A stretch of 19,359 nucleotides of DNA from contig JBOGUF010000086.1 in the NCBI GenBank assembly GCA_050696075.1, positions 1-19,359 of the forward strand, in the 5' to 3' direction. The notes under the pieces were generated by a model that saw nothing but the letters and a program-made list of their open reading frames with translations, did not search any database and was not told where the DNA came from. The stretch is from JBOGUF01 sp050696075. GTDB lineage: Bacteria > Chloroflexota > Chloroflexia > Thermomicrobiales > UBA6265. The translations under genes and the position numbers were made by a program. Of the stretch, positions 1-6,688 are shown one piece after another. Position 1 is the first letter of the stretch. Each line of letters starts with the position of its first letter.

Positions 1-1
1 G

Positions 2-412
2 CTCGTGACCGCGACGGCGACAGCAATCCCCCTCCTCGAGCTTGGGGTGGGGTTCATGGCGGTGACGAGGTTCTGGCCGGTCGCAACGAGTCTCGCGGTC
101 CTCGTCCTCGCCGCCTCGTTCACCGCGCTGACGGGCTGGGCTCTCATTTGGCGGCCACGGGTTGCCTGCCGGTGCTTCGGGACGCTCACGGACTCGCAGT
201 TCAGTCGACGCGACCTTGTGCGTAGTGCGCTGCTGACAGTGACGGCGGCGCTCGTGCTCTGGTACGAGGCGGTTCGAGCACCCGCGTTGGCGGCGTCAGC
301 CGGATGGAGCCTGATGCTCCTGCTTGGCTTCGCGGTCTTCGCTCTGGCTGCCGCCCAAGCCGCCACGACGCTGTCGGCGCTCAAGGGCGAGGAGGAAAGG
401 CGAACAGCATGA
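2..412 (+). CDS. MauE-like membrane protein, 5' end cut by the window edge
   Basis: This is a hydrophobic protein with about four membrane segments. After the third comes a CxCFG motif (residues RVACRCFG), followed by a basic stretch and a leucine-rich helix. That order is typical of MauE/DoxX-like methylamine-utilisation proteins, which work in the membrane with MauD in disulfide handling for the amine dehydrogenase light chain. The reading frame is open to the window edge. Only about 136 residues are present, while the family is usually near 170-200, so the first membrane helix lies outside. The GTG at position 5 is therefore probably not the start. The stop overlaps the ATG of the next gene (ATGA at 409-412), indicating translational coupling. 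The MauE assignment rests on the motif plus the MauD-like neighbour. Confidence 0.75.
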   Translation, partial: LVTATATAIPLLELGVGFMAVTRFWPVATSLAVLVLAASFTALTGWALIWRPRVACRCFGTLTDSQFSRRDLVRSALLTVTAALVLWYEAVRAPALAASAGWSLMLLLGFAVFALAAAQAATTLSALKGEEERRTA

Positions 413-1014
413 ACGTCAGCCTGCCGCTCTGGATCGTCGTCGCCCAGTGGATCCTCCTCCTTGGACTCGGCTTGCTGGTAGTCGTGCTGTATCGCCAACT
501 GGGGTATTACCTGCGCCTCCAGCGGATCGGCGCTGAGAACCTTGGCTTAGCAGTCGGTGAGCCTGCCCCTGCCTTTGACTTTGCTGGTGTCGACGGCACC
601 ACGAGCGTTGCCCAGCGGTTCAATCCGGGAGGCCAATGGTCGCTCTTGCTGTTCGCTGATCCTCAGTGCGCGGGCTGCGAACGGGCTCTCTACGCGCTTG
701 AATCGCTACGTGAGCAAGGAGCGATAAGCCATGTGCGCACGATCGTCGTCACGCATGCCGAGGCCGCGCAACTCGCGGTGGATGAGGTATTTCGGGCAAC
801 TGCCGCCGAGATCGCGCGGATCGAGAATGATCACGTCGCCGATCTGTACCGTATACGCCGCACGCCGTTTGCCTACCTCGTCGATCCCCAGGGCGTCGTG
901 CGCACGAAGGGGGTCACTGAAGACCAAGGCACCCTGCGCGATCTCCTGAAGCCCGCCAGTCGGTCATCGATTCCGTTGATCCCGGTCGTCTCGTCGTCAT
1001 CTGGAGCGTCGTAG
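409..1014 (+). CDS. MauD-like membrane-anchored thioredoxin-fold protein
   Basis: This 201-residue protein begins with a single membrane helix (about residues 7-28). A redoxin domain follows from about residue 47, where GEPAPAFDF is the usual TlpA/AhpC-like entry. The active-site CxxC is C87-A-G-C90 in the context FADPQCAGC, and a cis-proline region RRTPFAYLVD comes later. Proteins of this type (MauD, TlpA) sit on the outer face of the membrane and reduce or isomerise disulfides in an exported partner. The ATG overlaps the stop of the MauE-like gene, and the very cysteine-rich exported protein encoded next is the obvious client. I chose the ATG at 409 over an upstream in-frame ATG at 304 because of this coupling and because the membrane helix starts there. 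Role confident by family; the actual substrate is inference. Confidence 0.82.
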   Translation: MNVSLPLWIVVAQWILLLGLGLLVVVLYRQLGYYLRLQRIGAENLGLAVGEPAPAFDFAGVDGTTSVAQRFNPGGQWSLLLFADPQCAGCERALYALESLREQGAISHVRTIVVTHAEAAQLAVDEVFRATAAEIARIENDHVADLYRIRRTPFAYLVDPQGVVRTKGVTEDQGTLRDLLKPASRSSIPLIPVVSSSSGAS

Positions 1015-1037
1015 CCCGCGCGAAAGGAGAGGAAACG

Positions 1038-1495
1038 ATGGACCGAAATCTGGACAGACGGATCAGCATCTTAGCGGAATCGGCGGCGCGCCGCCTGACC
1101 CGGCGGCGGGCCATCGCCGCCGGGATCAAGACCGGCGTCGCAGCCATTGCCGGAATTGCGATTGGACAAGGTCTTGGCCTGCGCGATGCCGAGGCCATAT
1201 GCACCTGCAACTGGGCTGGGGCAACGTTTGCTCCGGCTGCCCATCCGGCTCCGGTTGTCCTTCGGGGTGGACGAGATGTAAACTCGGCGATCCGCCCGTG
1301 GATCACCGCAATTACGGATGCTGTGGCTGGTGTAACTACACCAACGGCCAGTGGGTGTCCTGCACCGGGCTCGGCGACGGCTATGGCTACCGAGTCTGCA
1401 CCGACTGCAAGAGCAACTGCTCTTGTCCGAATATCGGTATCTGCACATGCCTGTCAGCGTGCATTTGCTGCGGGTGTTCAGCACCGGTGGCATGA
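1038..1495 (+). CDS. Tat-exported, Cys-rich MauA-like protein, frame broken once
   Basis: The gene opens with a strong ribosome site (GGAGAGGA) before the ATG at 1038. It encodes a basic N-terminus with a twin-arginine-like motif (TRRRAIAAG, about residues 21-29) and a hydrophobic stretch ending near AEA. The sequence then enters a cysteine-rich region. The starting frame loses its sense after CTCNWAG near 1220, and the -1 frame continues with VCSGCPSG, YGCCGWCNY and ICTCLSACICCGC to the TGA at 1493-1495. One extra G in the GGGG run at 1218-1221 would join the frames into a 152-residue protein with about 20 cysteines. CP.G and YGCCGWC spacings loosely recall the methylamine dehydrogenase light chain. 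Whether the tryptophan tryptophylquinone residues exist is unclear. The break could be a sequencing indel, a real mutation or, less likely, programmed shifting. The stop overlaps the next gene's ATG, which supports the second frame being real. Confidence 0.7.
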
Positions 1496-1698
1496 TGCGT
1501 GTCGAAGCTGTAGGCCGGCACCAACCGGCGTGGCCCAAGGTGAGCGGGCGTCGATTGCTCACGGCCGGCGCCGCGTTCTCATCGGGCGGGATGGCTGCAA
1601 CGGCACTGGCGTGGCAGGATCTCTCCGCATGGGGCTTGGGCGCGCTCGCGGTCGCGGTGGCGGGCCTCGTCGGATTTGCCAAGCACGTTTCTCCCTGA
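1492..1698 (+). CDS. Small membrane protein of unknown function
   Basis: This is a 68-residue protein whose ATG overlaps the TGA of the preceding Cys-rich gene (ATGA at 1492-1495), indicating coupled translation. It has a basic N-terminal part containing SGRRLLTAG, then two hydrophobic stretches, roughly residues 22-41 and 45-63, joined by WQDLSAWG. It could be a two-helix membrane protein, or a short Tat-like leader plus one helix. I do not recognise a family. Its position between the exported Cys-rich protein and another membrane protein suggests a part of the same complex or maturation pathway. Confidence 0.55.
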   Translation: MMRVEAVGRHQPAWPKVSGRRLLTAGAAFSSGGMAATALAWQDLSAWGLGALAVAVAGLVGFAKHVSP

Positions 1699-1752
1699 GG
1701 ATTCAACGCGGCCGTAACGGTCGCGCCGTCCTCGGTTCGAGGACGTTGGCTT

Positions 1753-2286
1753 TTGGCTTTTCTCTACGTCGCGGCGTACGCCGTCCCGGCCGCAGCGATC
1801 TGGGTATTGGTCGGCGCGCTACTGCGACCGCTCGGCGAGCGCCCGTGGGCGCTCGCGTCGGTCGCGGTCATCTTTACCCTCCGCTACGGCTTGGCAGAAA
1901 CACTGAACTTGCCTCTTCAATCACCGGGGCATCGCTGGCAGGTGCCCGCGCGTTGGATTAGGGGGCGGACGCGGACTAAGGGAGTGCTGACGTGGGGTGC
2001 CCTCCTCGGTCCGGGGCTGATCGCGCGCAATCCCTACGCAGGCATGTGGTTACTGCCGTTCGTCGTGAGCTTGGACCAGAGTTTGTTGACCGCCGGGCTC
2101 GTGGGGGGAACACATGGTACGGCGCGGGCTCTCGGTGTTCTGCACAATCTCCGCCTGGACTGCAACGTCGCTGACATGACCGCTTGGAACGCCCAGTGGC
2201 GCTGGCGGCTTTTGGACGGCGTACTTCTTTTGGTCAGCGCGGGAGCACTTGTCGGGCAGGGTATGTGGGCGCTTGCGACTTCGTGA
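1753..2286 (+). CDS. Polytopic membrane protein of unknown function
   Basis: This protein has about 177 residues and four likely membrane segments: near residues 3-24, 30-48, 78-112 (possibly two) and 150-174. A basic loop (WIRGRTRTKG) lies before the third. No other start is available after the in-frame stop at 1696-1698 than the TTG at 1753, which has GAGGA about ten bases upstream. It shares its frame with the small gene just before it, from which it is separated by one stop codon and 54 bases. I do not recognise the family. By position it belongs to the mau-like cluster. Confidence 0.6.
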   Translation: MAFLYVAAYAVPAAAIWVLVGALLRPLGERPWALASVAVIFTLRYGLAETLNLPLQSPGHRWQVPARWIRGRTRTKGVLTWGALLGPGLIARNPYAGMWLLPFVVSLDQSLLTAGLVGGTHGTARALGVLHNLRLDCNVADMTAWNAQWRWRLLDGVLLLVSAGALVGQGMWALATS

Positions 2287-2353
2287 CGCAGGCATATGAG
2301 CAGACGCCGTCCTCGATGCATGCACTCGCGGGGCACGGGAAAGGATGTTAGAC

Positions 2354-3043
2354 ATGCACAGAAATCTGGTTCTCGCGCTAACGCTGGGCGCGTTGGTGCT
2401 GCTCCTCGGACTCGGGGCGTCGATTGCGAGCGCAGTCCGCGCAGACCAAAGTACGCCGCTTCCGGCCAGTCCATCAGCGGAGGCAACGTCGGCCGATCTC
2501 CAGGCGCTACTGGCAACATGCCCCTTCTCGACGGGCACTGAGATTCCTGGTGCCGCGGGTTACTTCTCCGAGTGGGGACCCGGCACGGCGCCCGTGTGGT
2601 TGGTGGGTTGGGGCAACCCGCCGGAGGCGCTTCGAGAGCGGTATCCGGGGGAAGACATTCTCTATGTCGGTCCCGACTTTGCGGGTCCCACGCCGCACGG
2701 CTGGTTCAAGAAAGCGCTGTGGGTCCACGACGGCGGCTCGACCGATCCCGTCATCCTGCGCGGGTCGCGAGTGGGAGACGGCACGCCATTGTGGTTCCAG
2801 CCCGGCCAAGACGAACCGACCACCGAGCTTGTGCTCGACCCGCAACATCCGGGCATCCCGGTACAGCACGGCGCATTTCGGGAGTGGCCTCCATACCTCT
2901 TTTTCCCCGCAACCGGCTGCTACGAATTGGTAGCGGAGTGGGCCGACGGCAACTGGCGCGTCACGATCCCGTTCGTAGAGCCGGAGGACGCGCCCCAAGA
3001 AGCGACGCCGACCTCCACTGAAATGGCGACGCCGACTTCCTAG
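2354..3043 (+). CDS. Secreted protein with EATP-type tail, unknown function
   Basis: The protein starts with a clear signal peptide (hydrophobic residues about 5-22, then SAVRA), so the product is exported. The mature part is rich in Trp, Pro and Gly and has two cysteines (CPFSTG near the front, ATGCYEL near the end) that could pair. It ends in a low-complexity tail with repeated ATPTS. I prefer the ATG at 2354 because AAAGG (2340-2344) sits nine bases upstream; an in-frame ATG at 2345 lies too close to that site. Family unknown to me. Similar Trp/Pro-rich beta domains seem frequent in exported Chloroflexota proteins (recollection, not searched). The gene follows the mau-like genes after 67 bases and may be the last member of that unit. 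Confidence 0.65.
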   Translation: MHRNLVLALTLGALVLLLGLGASIASAVRADQSTPLPASPSAEATSADLQALLATCPFSTGTEIPGAAGYFSEWGPGTAPVWLVGWGNPPEALRERYPGEDILYVGPDFAGPTPHGWFKKALWVHDGGSTDPVILRGSRVGDGTPLWFQPGQDEPTTELVLDPQHPGIPVQHGAFREWPPYLFFPATGCYELVAEWADGNWRVTIPFVEPEDAPQEATPTSTEMATPTS

Positions 3044-3090
3044 CATGTCGATCCCTCGACAAGCGTATTGGGACGCCTGCTTCCCTTCTC

Positions 3091-3111
3091 ACTCCCGACT
3101 CCTGACCCCTA
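3091..3111. repeat. Degenerate heptamer repeat at the 3' end of the ManD-type gene
   Basis: On the plus strand the units are ACTCCCG, ACTCCTG and ACCCCTA, that is three seven-base units with substitutions. The last contains the complement of the minus-strand stop codon (3109-3111). It lies between two convergent genes. See the related arrays at 13785, 15616 and 16972. Confidence 0.5.
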
Positions 3112-4422
3112 CGGCCGGATCACCGTCCCGTCCGGTTGGCGGATCGGGGGCCAGGCGCCGTTGAGCGGGTGGTCGGGGAAGGGGTATTTGGCGGCTTCCG
3201 CTTCGTTTATGTCGATGCCGAGGCCCGGTTGCTCGTTCGACCAGAGGGCGCCGTCGCGGAACGCGGGACAGCCGGGGAAGACCGCCCGCGTCCGCTCGGG
3301 GAAGCGGTAACTCTCCTGGATGCCGAAGTTGGGGCAAGCCAGGTCGAGCGCCAGGTTCGCGGCGTGGGCGACCGGGGAGGCGTCGCCGGGGCCATGCCAG
3401 GCGGTACGGACGCCGAAATACTCGCAGAGCGCGGCCAGCTTCCGCGCCTGGGTCAGCCCGCCGATATCCGAGATGTGGACGCGAATGAAGTCGAAGAGGC
3501 GGTTGGCGATCAGCGGCACATATTCCTGTTGGTTGACGTAGAGCTCGCCCATCGCGATCGGGACCGATGTCTGCTGCCGCAGCATCGGGAAGTAGCCGTT
3601 GTCCTCGGGGGCGAAGGGGTCTTCCAGGAAGAAGAGGTTGTACCGCTCAAGCTCCTTCGCCAGGTTGATTGCCATGATCGGCGGGATGCGCTCGTGGATG
3701 TCATGGAGCAACTCCACCTCGTCGCCGAGCGCGTTCCGCATGTGCTCGAAGAGTCTTGGGACGATCCGGCTGTAGGCGGCCGGGCTCCACGGCTCCTGAT
3801 TCGGATCGAGGTGGGTCCGTCGCTTCGGCTCCGCGCCCTTCGGGGTGATCTGAGCGCCGTAGGTGGCGTAGCCGGGAACGGCAACCTGGCAGCGGACGTA
3901 GCGGAACCCTTCGTCGAGGTAGCGCCGGGCGTTGTCCTCGACCTCCTGGAAGTCCGCGCCGGAGGCGTGGACGTAGACGTCGGCGGCTTGCCGGCACTTG
4001 CCGCCGAGGAGTTGGTAGACGGGCATCCCGGCCAGCTTGCCTTTGATGTCCCAGAGCGCCATGTCGACGCCGGAGAGGGCGTTGTTCAGCACGGGGCCGC
4101 CGCGCCAGTAGGAGCTGACGTAGGCGGCCTGGTAGATGTCCTCGATGTCGTTCACGTCGCGGCCGATCAAGAAGGGACGCAGGTATTCCTCGACCGCGGT
4201 GACGACGGCGAGCGGCCGCTGGGTAAAGGTGGCGCAGCCGACGCCGTACAGCTCCGGTTCCGTCGTTTCGACCTTGACGATCACCAGCCGGATGCCGTCC
4301 GGGGCGGTGCAGATCGTCCGGATGTCACGAATCCGCACCGGCTCATTCCGGCCGGACGGGACATACGGCTCCCACGGATCGGGGATCACCTGCTTGAGCG
4401 GCTGTGCGGCTGGCCGGGACAC
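3109..4422 (-). CDS. Enolase-superfamily D-mannonate dehydratase-like enzyme (ManD/RspA type)
   Basis: This 437-residue protein has the ManD pattern. Metal ligands are D241 (LLHDIHER), E267 (FLEDPF) and E293 (AMGELY). The active-site His is H243, a further His/Asp pair sits in WHGPGDASP (H343), and E370 lies in FGIQES. The catalytic Arg/Tyr pair is R177 (YVRCQ) and Y188 (ATYG), with a loop one residue shorter than in the classical enzymes as I recall them. Family members dehydrate D-mannonate or D-gluconate to 2-keto-3-deoxygluconate, and some have low activity, so the substrate is uncertain. I chose the GTG at 4422-4420 because AGGGAGG lies six bases upstream; the upstream ATG at 4440 would put that ribosome site inside the gene. 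It is alone, convergent with the secreted-protein gene and divergent from the antitoxin-like gene. Confidence 0.87.
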   Translation of the reverse strand: MSRPAAQPLKQVIPDPWEPYVPSGRNEPVRIRDIRTICTAPDGIRLVIVKVETTEPELYGVGCATFTQRPLAVVTAVEEYLRPFLIGRDVNDIEDIYQAAYVSSYWRGGPVLNNALSGVDMALWDIKGKLAGMPVYQLLGGKCRQAADVYVHASGADFQEVEDNARRYLDEGFRYVRCQVAVPGYATYGAQITPKGAEPKRRTHLDPNQEPWSPAAYSRIVPRLFEHMRNALGDEVELLHDIHERIPPIMAINLAKELERYNLFFLEDPFAPEDNGYFPMLRQQTSVPIAMGELYVNQQEYVPLIANRLFDFIRVHISDIGGLTQARKLAALCEYFGVRTAWHGPGDASPVAHAANLALDLACPNFGIQESYRFPERTRAVFPGCPAFRDGALWSNEQPGLGIDINEAEAAKYPFPDHPLNGAWPPIRQPDGTVIRP

Positions 4423-4428
4423 GCGGAA

Positions 4429-4435
4429 CCTCCCT
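4429..4435 (-). promoter_or_regulatory. Ribosome binding site that fixes a GTG start
   Basis: AGGGAGG on the minus strand, six bases before the GTG at 4422-4420. It decides the start of the ManD-type gene against the ATG at 4440. Confidence 0.7.
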
Positions 4436-4493
4436 CTCATCTCGCGAACGGGTCTGAAGCGGCGGCAGGGTAGCACGTTGGCGCCGCTGTTTC

Positions 4494-4521
4494 TTGACGT
4501 GAGCGCGCGATCTGGTACGAT
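4494..4521 (+). promoter_or_regulatory. Sigma-70-like promoter for the antitoxin-like gene
   Basis: TTGACG at 4494-4499 and TACGAT at 4516-4521 are separated by 16 bases, in the divergent region between the ManD-type gene and the gene at 4616. The predicted leader is about 90 bases long. Inferred by eye only. Confidence 0.4.
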
Positions 4522-4615
4522 GGTGATAAAAATGGCGGCGTATTGGGTGGCGTTCGAGGGGGCGAATGGACCACACATCCGTCGCGATCGATGAGTACCG
4601 GCAAGGAGGCCAGCA

Positions 4616-5041
4616 ATGGCCCTACGAGCTACCCAGACTCCAGACATCTCGCACGAACAAGACGCATGGGCGGACGATCTCCTCGACCGCGTCCACGCGC
4701 GGACGATTCGGGCGAGCACATCTGAGATGGCGGCGTTCCTCCAAGACCTAGTCGGACAGAAGCTGACGGCGGTAATGGCCGGCATCGACGACCCAAAGGC
4801 TGTTGGCAAATGGGCGCGCGGTGAGCGGCAACCGCGGGGCGACGCCGCCCGGCGACTGCGCGACGCGTTCCAGGTTGCAACGCTCCTCACGCTCGGAGAA
4901 TCGGCCGAGACGGCCCAGGTGTGGTTGATGGGTATGAATCCGCACCTGGACGATCAGGCGCCGGCTACCGTATTCGCTGAGTATCCGGATGGCGGCGCGC
5001 GGGCGATGCGGGCCGCCCGCGCCTTCCTTGCGCACGGCTAA
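4616..5041 (+). CDS. MbcA/ParS-like (DUF2384-type) antitoxin, apparently without its usual RES toxin
   Basis: This 141-residue protein has a helical, HTH-like middle (about residues 36-85, with KAVGKWARGERQPRG resembling a recognition helix). Its C-terminal part (about 88-140) contains QVWLMGMNPHLDD and APATVFAE, which matches the toxin-binding domain of Xre/MbcA/ParS antitoxins. Such proteins usually neutralise a RES-domain NAD+-degrading toxin encoded next to them and repress their own promoter. AAGGAGG at 4603-4609, six bases before the ATG, supports the start. The downstream gene does not look like a RES protein, so either this is an orphan or it acts as a regulator of the following operon. 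Family call moderately sure; function inferred. Confidence 0.65.
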   Translation: MALRATQTPDISHEQDAWADDLLDRVHARTIRASTSEMAAFLQDLVGQKLTAVMAGIDDPKAVGKWARGERQPRGDAARRLRDAFQVATLLTLGESAETAQVWLMGMNPHLDDQAPATVFAEYPDGGARAMRAARAFLAHG

Positions 5042-5097
5042 CAGCAGACATTGGGATTTATCCGATGCAATGTCAGTAATCATAGGAAAGGGCGTAA

Positions 5098-5684
5098 GTG
5101 GCTGGCTATCTCATCCATCACCGCTCACATCTTTTCGACGGCATCCGCGCCGATTATTATCGTAACGACCCCTATGTGTGGTTCTCGCCTTACCTCTGGA
5201 GTTTTTGTCACTCAATCAAAGACCCCGAATTGAATTAGGCATGACGGTCCTTTGGCTGTCTAAGGCAGAAAGTATCTTTGCATGCGACCTCGTATTTGTT
5301 GTCGCTGACATCCTCCCGTTTCAGGAGGCACTTGCAGAATTCGAATCGCAGGATAGCGAACTGGCCCGGCGACATTTTCGGCAAAGTATGCTGCACCACC
5401 CCGAGGTGTTGCGTGCGGACGCAAAGACGTACGTGGCTGATATGACGCGCTCTTACATTCCTCACCCTGCTGTTTCGTTAGAGACCGAAATCGACGCTGT
5501 CCGCCAGCAGGAGAAACCTTGGTCAAAACCTCTTGCAATCGCCTGGGGCAGAAGAACACGTCCGCTTAGGGTAGATGCCATCGATGACCTTGAACGGATC
5601 GTACGCGACCGTGCCGAGGAGCGCCTGCTTGGCCCACTCGGGCAAGCGGGCTGGAGTCCAGGAGAGGAGGAGGCGTTGCGATGA
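5098..5684 (+). CDS. Unknown protein, frame broken by a one-base indel
   Basis: A GTG at 5098 with AGGAAAGGG just upstream opens a 46-codon frame containing GIRADYYRNDPYVWFSPYLW, which ends with TAG at 5236-5238. A second frame carries on with an ATG at 5241, MTVLWLSKAESIFACDLVFVV, and runs to 5684. One extra C in the CCCC run at 5223-5226 would merge them into a 195-residue protein reading KDPRIELGMTVLWLS across the join, so I treat the two as one gene. Without repair, the ATG at 5241 gives a 147-residue protein. I do not recognise the family; hydrophobic strands and Trp/Tyr-rich patches suggest a compact globular domain. Its stop overlaps the start of the UDG-like gene (ATGA at 5681-5684). 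Base composition here is visibly more AT-rich than in the flanking metabolic genes. Confidence 0.6.
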
Positions 5685-6454
5685 TCACGCCAACGATCGA
5701 GGAGTCGCTTCACGCTCGTCTGCGCCGTGCTCCGAGCCGTTTCACCGTTCCGGAATCGCTGCCTATCCTCTTTTTTGGCGACCTTCTGACCGCGCGGATC
5801 GCCACAGTTGGACTTAATCCCTCACGACGCGAGTACACAGATAAGAGAGATCGTGAACTCGATGGACCTCAGCGCCGATTCGAAACGCTCCGATCGCTTG
5901 GTGCGACCGATCGAGCCATCCTAAGCCCCGAGCAATGCAACAAGGCCGTGGCAACTATGCGCGCCTACTACCGGCCTAGTGGACCGGCCTACTCTTGGTT
6001 TGCACCTCTGGTTCGGGTAGTTCGTGGAATGGGATTCGAATATGCGACGGGCGACGTCGCTCATCTCGACTTGGTGCAGGAAGCCACCGACCCCACCTGG
6101 TCGGCTCTTAACGCAAAGCACCCCGACGAGGCTTTGGCATTGCGCACGGCCGACGGCCCGTTTCTGAGATGGCAGATGGAAGCCTTCCCCTTGAACGTGC
6201 TTGTCTGCAATGGACGAACTGTGTTTGATGGGGTGTGCCAACTCACGGAGGCGGAATTCGTGGCAAGCCACAAGATTGCCCGTTTGAACTGCCACGTGGC
6301 GGTAGCAAAGGTCGGAGGGCGAAGGCTAGGCGTCATCGGGTGGAATATTCCGTTAGCACGGCCAACCGGTCTTACTTCCGAGGACCAAGTGGCGCTAGGC
6401 AGGCATTTCGCACAACACCTCGCGGAATTAAGACTTTTGCCGCAGTTTGCGTGA
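5681..6454 (+). CDS. Uracil-DNA-glycosylase-fold protein (UDG superfamily)
   Basis: This is a 257-residue protein. The motif VGLNPSRREY (about residues 43-51) corresponds to the GxNP-type motif 1 of the UDG superfamily (MUG/TDG-like branches), where the Asn and neighbours contact the base and the attacking water. HLDLVQ (128-133) is a further conserved-looking patch. LVCNGRT (174-180) could be the C-terminal strand before motif 2; the usual catalytic HPSP-type motif is not evident. It may excise damaged bases, or be a divergent fold member with another job such as in defence or base modification. Translation is coupled to the preceding unknown gene by ATGA. Its last 27 bases overlap the 3' end of the convergent gene on the minus strand. 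Confidence 0.6.
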   Translation: MITPTIEESLHARLRRAPSRFTVPESLPILFFGDLLTARIATVGLNPSRREYTDKRDRELDGPQRRFETLRSLGATDRAILSPEQCNKAVATMRAYYRPSGPAYSWFAPLVRVVRGMGFEYATGDVAHLDLVQEATDPTWSALNAKHPDEALALRTADGPFLRWQMEAFPLNVLVCNGRTVFDGVCQLTEAEFVASHKIARLNCHVAVAKVGGRRLGVIGWNIPLARPTGLTSEDQVALGRHFAQHLAELRLLPQFA

Positions 6455-6688
6455 GAGTGAGGCGGAAATCGGCTCCCCTTGCGCGGCGAGTTCAACGAGG
6501 GCGCGACCGGCAGCGATGACGACTGTATCGCCGGCTTCGTCCTCACGACCGAGTGCGACTGTCGCGAGCGCATCGGCGCCGTGTGTGCGTACGGCGTCGC
6601 GGACGATGGCCATGGCTTCGTCTCGCGACGCATATGACCCAATCTGATTCGCAGTTTCTCGGTCCCACAGTTCATAAACGTCTGCCAT
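6428..6688 (-). CDS. Small unknown protein, second gene of an overlapping pair
   Basis: This is an 86-residue protein starting MADVYELWDRETANQIGSY, with a compact alpha/beta look: a strand, then a helix (SRDEAMAIVRDAV), then LGREDEAGDTVVI, then a helical tail. AGAGGAG lies seven bases upstream of its ATG, inside the end of the previous gene. The two genes overlap by 17 bases, so they are probably co-translated. No family name comes to mind; I have the impression of seeing similar small proteins in Chloroflexota and actinobacteria (recollection, not searched). In arrangement this resembles a toxin-antitoxin or other two-protein module, but no catalytic motif is evident. Confidence 0.55.
   Translation of the reverse strand: MADVYELWDRETANQIGSYASRDEAMAIVRDAVRTHGADALATVALGREDEAGDTVVIAAGRALVELAAQGEPISASLSRKLRQKS

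Noticed and set aside
1221..1961. Continuation of the 1038 frame to 1961 as one 307-residue protein
   Set aside because: After about 1220 this frame becomes Arg/Ala-rich noise, while the other frames hold the cysteine motifs, the coupled small gene and the membrane protein.
3136..4473. Long open frame on the plus strand opposite the ManD-type gene
   Set aside because: It is the antisense of a gene with complete catalytic motifs. High GC at third codon positions keeps the opposite strand open, and its translation is a low-complexity Val/Asp/Glu/Arg mix.
5051..5233. 60-residue open frame MGFIRC... before the unknown gene
   Set aside because: Weak start and unstructured translation. The overlapping frame from the GTG at 5098 has a good ribosome site and a coherent protein sequence that joins the next frame.
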